A DNA stretch of 64,000 nucleotides from Streptomyces sp. NBC_01304. Its GTDB lineage: Bacteria; Actinomycetota; Actinomycetes; Streptomycetales; Streptomycetaceae. The notes under the pieces are model-generated. The model saw only the letters and a list, made by a program, of their open reading frames with translations. It was not told the origin of the DNA and ran no database searches. A program made the position numbers and the translations under genes. The stretch spans positions 4,898,001 to 4,962,000 of the forward strand of contig NZ_CP109055.1 of assembly GCF_035975855.1 (NCBI RefSeq), in the 5' to 3' direction. Below, piece by piece: positions 60,294 to 64,000 of this stretch; positions within the stretch are counted from its first letter, which is position 1; each line of letters starts with the position of its first letter.

Positions 60294-61377
60294 GTGCCGA
60301 TGATCCGCAGCCTGCGCCGCATGGCGCGCCGCGCCTACAAGGGCGGGGTGGACCTCAGCCACCCGGCCCGGTCCCCGCTGGGCAGCGCGGTGGTCAACTG
60401 CGTGGTCTACCAGGACGGCGCGCGCCGCCCGGACGGCTGGGCCGGTCCCGTCTCCTCGGCCGCGGAGGCGCTGCGGCGCGTCCGTAAGGAGGGCGACGGT
60501 TTCGTCTGGGTCGGGCTGCACGAGCCGTCCGCCGAGGAACTGGCCGAGCTCGCCGAGCCGTTCGGCCTGCACCCGCTGGCCGTCGAGGACGCCGCGCACC
60601 CGCATCAGCGGCCCAAGGTCGTGCCGTACGACGACACGCTCTTCGCCGTCTTCAAGTCGGTCTGCTACGTCGATCACGCCGAGCTGACCGCGACCAGCGA
60701 GGTCGTCGACACCGGCGAGATCATGGTCTTCACCGGCCGGGACTTCGTGATCACGGTCCGGCACGGCCGGCACGGCTCGCTCGGCCCGGTCCGTGAGGCG
60801 CTGGAGGCCGATCCGGAGCAGCTCGCCAAGGGCCCGTCAGCGGTGCTGCACGCGATAGCCGACCACGTGGTGGACGAATATCTGCGCGTCACGGACTGCG
60901 TGCAGCACGACATCGAGGCCGTGGAGACCGAGGTCTTCTCCCCCACCGACGGCCGCGCCGACGCCGGCCGGATCTACCAGCTCAAGCGTGAACTCCTGGA
61001 GCTGAAGCGGGCCGTGGCCCCGCTCAGCCGCCCCCTCGGCTATCTCGCGACCCGTCCCGACACCCTGATCGACCCCGACATACAGGCCTACTTCAGGGAC
61101 GTCGCGGACCATCTCGCCACCACCACCGAGCAGATCGCGGCCTTCGACGCGCTGCTCGACTCGATCCTGCAGGCGCATCTGGCGCAGGTGACCGTCGCGC
61201 AGAACGAGGACATGCGCAAGATCACGGCCTGGGCCGCGGTCATCGCCGTGCCGACGATGGTGTGCGGAGCACATGCCGGAGCTCAAGTGGACCTATGGCT
61301 ACCCGCTGATCGTCGGCCTTACGGCGATGGCCTGTTTCCTGGTGCACCGGAACTTCCGGCGCAAGGGGTGGCTGTAG
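60294..61377 (+). pseudogene. corA: CorA magnesium/cobalt transporter, frameshifted with the GMN motif lost
   Basis: Reads as a normal CorA from GTG 60294 (after GGGAGGGAG) through NEDMRKITAWAAVIAVPTMV at 61200-61260, including the coiled-helix stalk region. CorA should then have the pore signature GMN and a last helix. Here TGCGGA at about 61263 jumps straight to GCACATGCCGGAGCTC; the codons for YGMNFD are missing and the frame shifts. The lost C-terminus, HMPELKWTYGYPLIVGLTAM and RNFRRKGWL, is intact in another frame to the stop at 61375-61377. About 20 bases are missing. Read straight through, the frame continues to 61490 with unrelated residues, overlapping the next gene. The protein is probably non-functional. 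Confidence 0.85.
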
Positions 61378-61381
61378 CCCT

Positions 61382-61963
61382 TTACGCGGGCCGGGTCCAC
61401 CGCGGGTCGCGGCCGGTGGCGGCCAGCACGCGGTCCAGCTCCGTGGCCGATTCCGGTACGTCGACGGCCTCGCCGAAGACCCCTGCCTGACGGGCCTGCG
61501 GAGCCATCTCCGCAAGGGCGGGCCCGACCTCTTCGAGCACCGCCGGGTCGGCCGCGTACTCCTGCCCGGTGGCCGTGGCCAGGTCCCAGGCGTGCACGGT
61601 GAGGTCGCCGAGGACCATGTGGATGACCGTACGGGCGGGCATGTCCAGGGATCCCGCGGTGCCCTCGTCCGCGCCGGGCGCGGCCCAGATCTCCACCAAC
61701 TTGCCCGTCTCCACGGCGAACCGCTCGCGCCAGTCCGCGCCCCTGCCCACGTGGTCGACCGAGTCGTCGAACTTGTCGTACGGCTTCCTGGCCCCCACCA
61801 GCTGGAAGTGCACCACCACATGGAAGAGGTGGTTCACCAGTCCGCGTACGTCGTACTCGGCACAGGGCGTCGCGTCCTTGAGCCGGTCGTCCGTGATTCC
61901 GCCCAGAACGGCGACGGCCTTGGTGCCCGCGATGTCGAGGAGGTCGCTGATCTTCTTCGTCAT
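61382..61963 (-). CDS. TIGR03086-type DinB/maleylpyruvate-isomerase-like protein
   Basis: 193 residues. The fold's metal-binding histidines appear in NHLFHVVVHFQLVGAR and VHAWDLATATGQ, with the starting helix LLDIAGTKAVAVLGGITDDR and DATPCAEYDVRGLVNHL. Actinobacterial members are often mycothiol-dependent enzymes or have no known role. Convergent to corA. Confidence 0.85.
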   Translation of the reverse strand: MTKKISDLLDIAGTKAVAVLGGITDDRLKDATPCAEYDVRGLVNHLFHVVVHFQLVGARKPYDKFDDSVDHVGRGADWRERFAVETGKLVEIWAAPGADEGTAGSLDMPARTVIHMVLGDLTVHAWDLATATGQEYAADPAVLEEVGPALAEMAPQARQAGVFGEAVDVPESATELDRVLAATGRDPRWTRPA

Positions 61964-62023
61964 GCGTCCACCGTACGAATCCGTCGGGTGCCGCGGCTTG
62001 AAGAAACGCGACAGAATCCCGCC

Positions 62024-62863
62024 ATGGCACCTGACCAGGCAGTTCCGGGAATCCAGGGCCCCGAGGGCGGCACCAGGGGCATCCTCGACGCCGCCGAGCT
62101 CCTCTCCCGCGTCCACTTCCGGCGCCACCTGCCCGCAAAGGCGCTGCGGCCGTACGTCGAGTTCTACTGGCTCATCGACTGGGATCTGCCCCAGCCGTAC
62201 GTCTCCCACGTCGTCCCGCATCCCGCGGTCAATGTCGTCTTCCAACGGCTGCACGGGCAGGCCGAGTTCGGGGAGGTCGCGGGGACCGGGCTCGACCTGT
62301 TCGCGCAGCGGCTCGAAGGCGTCGGGCGAGTGTGCGGGGTGAAGTTCCGGCCCGGCGGGTTCCGGCCGTTCGCGCCGGGGCGTGCGGTGGCCGACTGGAC
62401 GGGGCGGCGGCTCGTCGTCGCCGAAGTGTTCCCCGCGGCCGTGGTGGCGGGCGCCCCGGCGCGCATCCTCGGCCCGGACGACGAGCACGCGCGCGTGGCG
62501 GCGATCGACGCCTTCTTGTCGTCGATCGGGCCGCGGCCCGATCCGGGGGCCGACCTGGCAATGGCCGTGGTGGAGCGGATCCAGGCCGACCACACACTGC
62601 TGCGGGTCGCCGAAGTCGCGCGCGGCGAGGGGCTTTCGGTGCGTTCGCTGCAGCGCCTTTTCCACCTGTACGTCGGCGTCGGGCCCAAGTGGGTCATCCT
62701 GCGCTACCGGCTCCACGAGGCCCTGGAGCGCGCCGAGTCGACGGACGCGGTGAACTGGGCGGCACTCGCGGCGGACCTCGGCTACGCCGACCAGGCCCAT
62801 CTGGTGCGGGACTTCACGGCGACGGTGGGGGTGCCGCCGACGGCGTACGCACTGCGGAGCTGA
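62024..62863 (+). CDS. AraC-family regulator
   Basis: 279 residues. The N-terminal domain (FRRHLPAKALRPYVEFYWLI, the DUF6597 start) precedes a C-terminal double helix-turn-helix: VAEVARGEGLSVRSLQRLFH and LGYADQAHLVRDFTATVGVP. ATG 62024. It is divergent from the DinB-like gene 60 bp away and probably regulates it; this pairing is common in Streptomyces. Confidence 0.9.
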   Translation: MAPDQAVPGIQGPEGGTRGILDAAELLSRVHFRRHLPAKALRPYVEFYWLIDWDLPQPYVSHVVPHPAVNVVFQRLHGQAEFGEVAGTGLDLFAQRLEGVGRVCGVKFRPGGFRPFAPGRAVADWTGRRLVVAEVFPAAVVAGAPARILGPDDEHARVAAIDAFLSSIGPRPDPGADLAMAVVERIQADHTLLRVAEVARGEGLSVRSLQRLFHLYVGVGPKWVILRYRLHEALERAESTDAVNWAALAADLGYADQAHLVRDFTATVGVPPTAYALRS

Positions 62864-62907
62864 GGAGGCCGGGGCGATTGTCAGTGGTGGGGCCTACCGT
62901 GCAGGGC

Positions 62908-63402
62908 ATGGACTCTTCCACCGATGTGACGCTGGCCCCTTGGTCGGAGGGCGACTTCTGGCTGCTCGAGCGGACCAACGCACCTGAGATGACCGACCAC
63001 TTGGGCGGCCCGGAGAGCGAGGAGCAGCTCGTCGACCGCCATCGCCGCTATCTCACGCTGGACGAGCGCGGCCGGATGTTCCGGATCACCCAGGGCGGCG
63101 CCTCGGTGGGGACGATCGGGTACTGGGAGCGGGAGTGGCGCGGCCGCGCGGTATGGGAGACCGGCTGGGGGGTGCTGCCCGAGTTCCAGGGCCGGGGCAT
63201 AGCGGTCGCGGCGGCCCGCCTGGCCGTCGAGCGGGCACGCGCGGCGGGCCGGCACCCGGCGGTGCACGCGTTCCCCTCGGTCGACCACCCCGCCTCCAAC
63301 ACGATCTGCCGCAAGGCCGGGTTCGAGCTGCTCGGGGAGGTCGACTTCGAGTATCCGAAGGGGAGTTGGCTGAAGTCGAACGACTGGAGGGTCGAGCTCT
63401 AG
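62908..63402 (+). CDS. GNAT-family N-acetyltransferase
   Basis: 164 residues. Acetyl-CoA motif WGVLPEFQGRGIAVAAARLA, then STASNTICRKAGFE-like C-terminal block DHPASNTICRKAGFELLG. Start ATG 62908 has an AGGG site (GCAGGGC). The substrate is unknown. Confidence 0.82.
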   Translation: MDSSTDVTLAPWSEGDFWLLERTNAPEMTDHLGGPESEEQLVDRHRRYLTLDERGRMFRITQGGASVGTIGYWEREWRGRAVWETGWGVLPEFQGRGIAVAAARLAVERARAAGRHPAVHAFPSVDHPASNTICRKAGFELLGEVDFEYPKGSWLKSNDWRVEL

Positions 63403-63439
63403 GGCTCGGGGTCGCTCGGGGTCGCTCGGGGGTTTTCGC

Positions 63440-63501
63440 TTGACAGCACCCGGGGCCTTCCCGCACATTTATCTGCGTGACGCAGAGAATGTGTCACGCA
63501 G
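63440..63501 (+). promoter_or_regulatory. Promoter with palindromic operator of the MFS gene
   Basis: TTGACA at 63440-63445. Downstream, CTGCGTGAC (63473-63481) and GTCACGCAG (63493-63501) form a 9-bp inverted repeat with an 11-bp spacer; the left part TGCGT-G-ACGCA is itself palindromic. This looks like a TetR-type operator; the regulator gene is not in the window. Confidence 0.65.
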
Positions 63502-63552
63502 GGGCCAGTGTCGCCCCTCACCACTCCCGCTCCCGGAAGGACCCGGAGAACC

Positions 63553-64000
63553 ATGTCCGCTCCCACCCTGTCCCCCACCACCGTCGAGCCCCGCGCAAGG
63601 CCCTCGCGCCGCCGCTGGGCCGTCCTCGGCGTCGTCCTCGCCGCCGACGTGCTCGACCTGGTCGACGCGACGATCACCAACGTCGCCGCGCCCACCATCG
63701 CCCGCGACCTCGGCGGCGGCTCCGGCCTCGTCCAGTGGCTCGGCGCCTCCTACGCCCTCGCGCTCGGCGTGCTGCTCGTCGTCGGCGGCCGGCTCGGCGA
63801 CAAGTACGGCCGGCGCCGGCTGTTCCTCGCCGGCCTCACCGGCTTCACCCTCGCCTCCGTCGCCTGCGGGCTCGCCCAGGGCCCCGAATTCCTGGTCGCC
63901 GCCCGCCTCGTCCAGGGCGCGTTCGGCGCGCTGCTCATCCCGCAGGGCTTCGGCATCCTCGGCGCGGTCTTCCCCCGCGAGGAGATCGGCAAGGCCTTCA
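63553..64000 (+). CDS. MFS drug transporter (DHA2-like), 5' part only
   Basis: The first 149 residues. Membrane segments with the family motif A in GGRLGDKYGRRRLFLAG and motif with Asp in VVLAADVLDLVDATITNVAA, as in EmrB/QacA exporters. ATG 63553 follows GAAGGACCCGGAGAACC. The gene continues beyond the window. Confidence 0.85.
   Translation, partial: MSAPTLSPTTVEPRARPSRRRWAVLGVVLAADVLDLVDATITNVAAPTIARDLGGGSGLVQWLGASYALALGVLLVVGGRLGDKYGRRRLFLAGLTGFTLASVACGLAQGPEFLVAARLVQGAFGALLIPQGFGILGAVFPREEIGKAF

Overview
The DNA is from a Streptomyces-type actinomycete: very high GC, many GTG starts, a DUF397/XRE/ATPase cassette, a bL37-type ribosomal mini-protein, and futalosine-pathway menaquinone genes scattered in the order familiar from the S. 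coelicolor SCO4490-SCO4560 region. Most of the window is core chromosome. The clear accessory patch is about 8.7-11.8 kb.

Layout. 0.7-2.9 kb: a secreted NlpC/P60 wall hydrolase, a cupin protein and a divergent AraC regulator. 2.8-6.9 kb: a geranylgeranyl-reductase-type flavoprotein, an acetyltransferase, a PASTA protein, glutaminase and menG. 7.0-8.7 kb: DUF397, an XRE/DUF5753 regulator and a divergent ATP-binding protein. 8.7-11.8 kb: an 860-bp imperfect inverted repeat, then an IscB element. The IscB element has an upstream structured RNA (omega RNA candidate) and sits inside the decayed remains of a Streptomyces multi-copy gene. 11.85-18.6 kb: a degenerate amidohydrolase, mqnC, a membrane protein, a Ser/Thr kinase, a lipoprotein esterase and mqnA. 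19-27.7 kb: a cold-shock protein, a DsbA-like protein, a serine protease, an acyl-CoA ligase, an AraC regulator, a secreted lipase and a tripeptidyl aminopeptidase.

27.9-34.2 kb is a fatty-acid module: an acyl-CoA ligase, a thiolase, a divergent FabG4-like reductase with a MaoC dehydratase, and a TetR regulator. Matching TTACTC/GAGTAA palindromes lie at both control regions. 34.3-37.6 kb: a bL37-like peptide, a dicarboxylate symporter, DUF4229 and an acetyltransferase. 37.7-43.2 kb is the second menaquinone block (mqnE, AsnC regulator, UbiX-like, mqnP, UbiD-like mqnL), with a Uma2 nuclease gene inserted in it. 43.3-47.9 kb: a nucleobase permease and deaminase, an SRPBCC protein, and an ECF sigma factor with its membrane partner. 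48-55.7 kb: the System II cytochrome c maturation operon (resA-ccdA-resB-ccsB), a polysaccharide deacetylase, a phosphatase and hemL. 57.4-61.4 kb: a magnesium P-type ATPase and a broken corA. 61.4-64 kb: a DinB-like protein, an AraC regulator, an acetyltransferase and the start of an MFS pump.

How they fit together. The menaquinone genes, the cytochrome c maturation genes and hemL supply the respiratory chain; the fatty-acid module is probably one TetR regulon. The most notable system is the IscB element. Its RuvC and HNH catalytic residues are all present. The RNA upstream folds into a three-way junction and a series of hairpins. The 16 nt just before that fold are host-gene codons, which is where the guide of an IscB omega RNA is expected. 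A likely one-base shift affects the very N-terminus of IscB. The most notable defect elsewhere is corA, where a short deletion has removed the GMN signature and shifted the frame.
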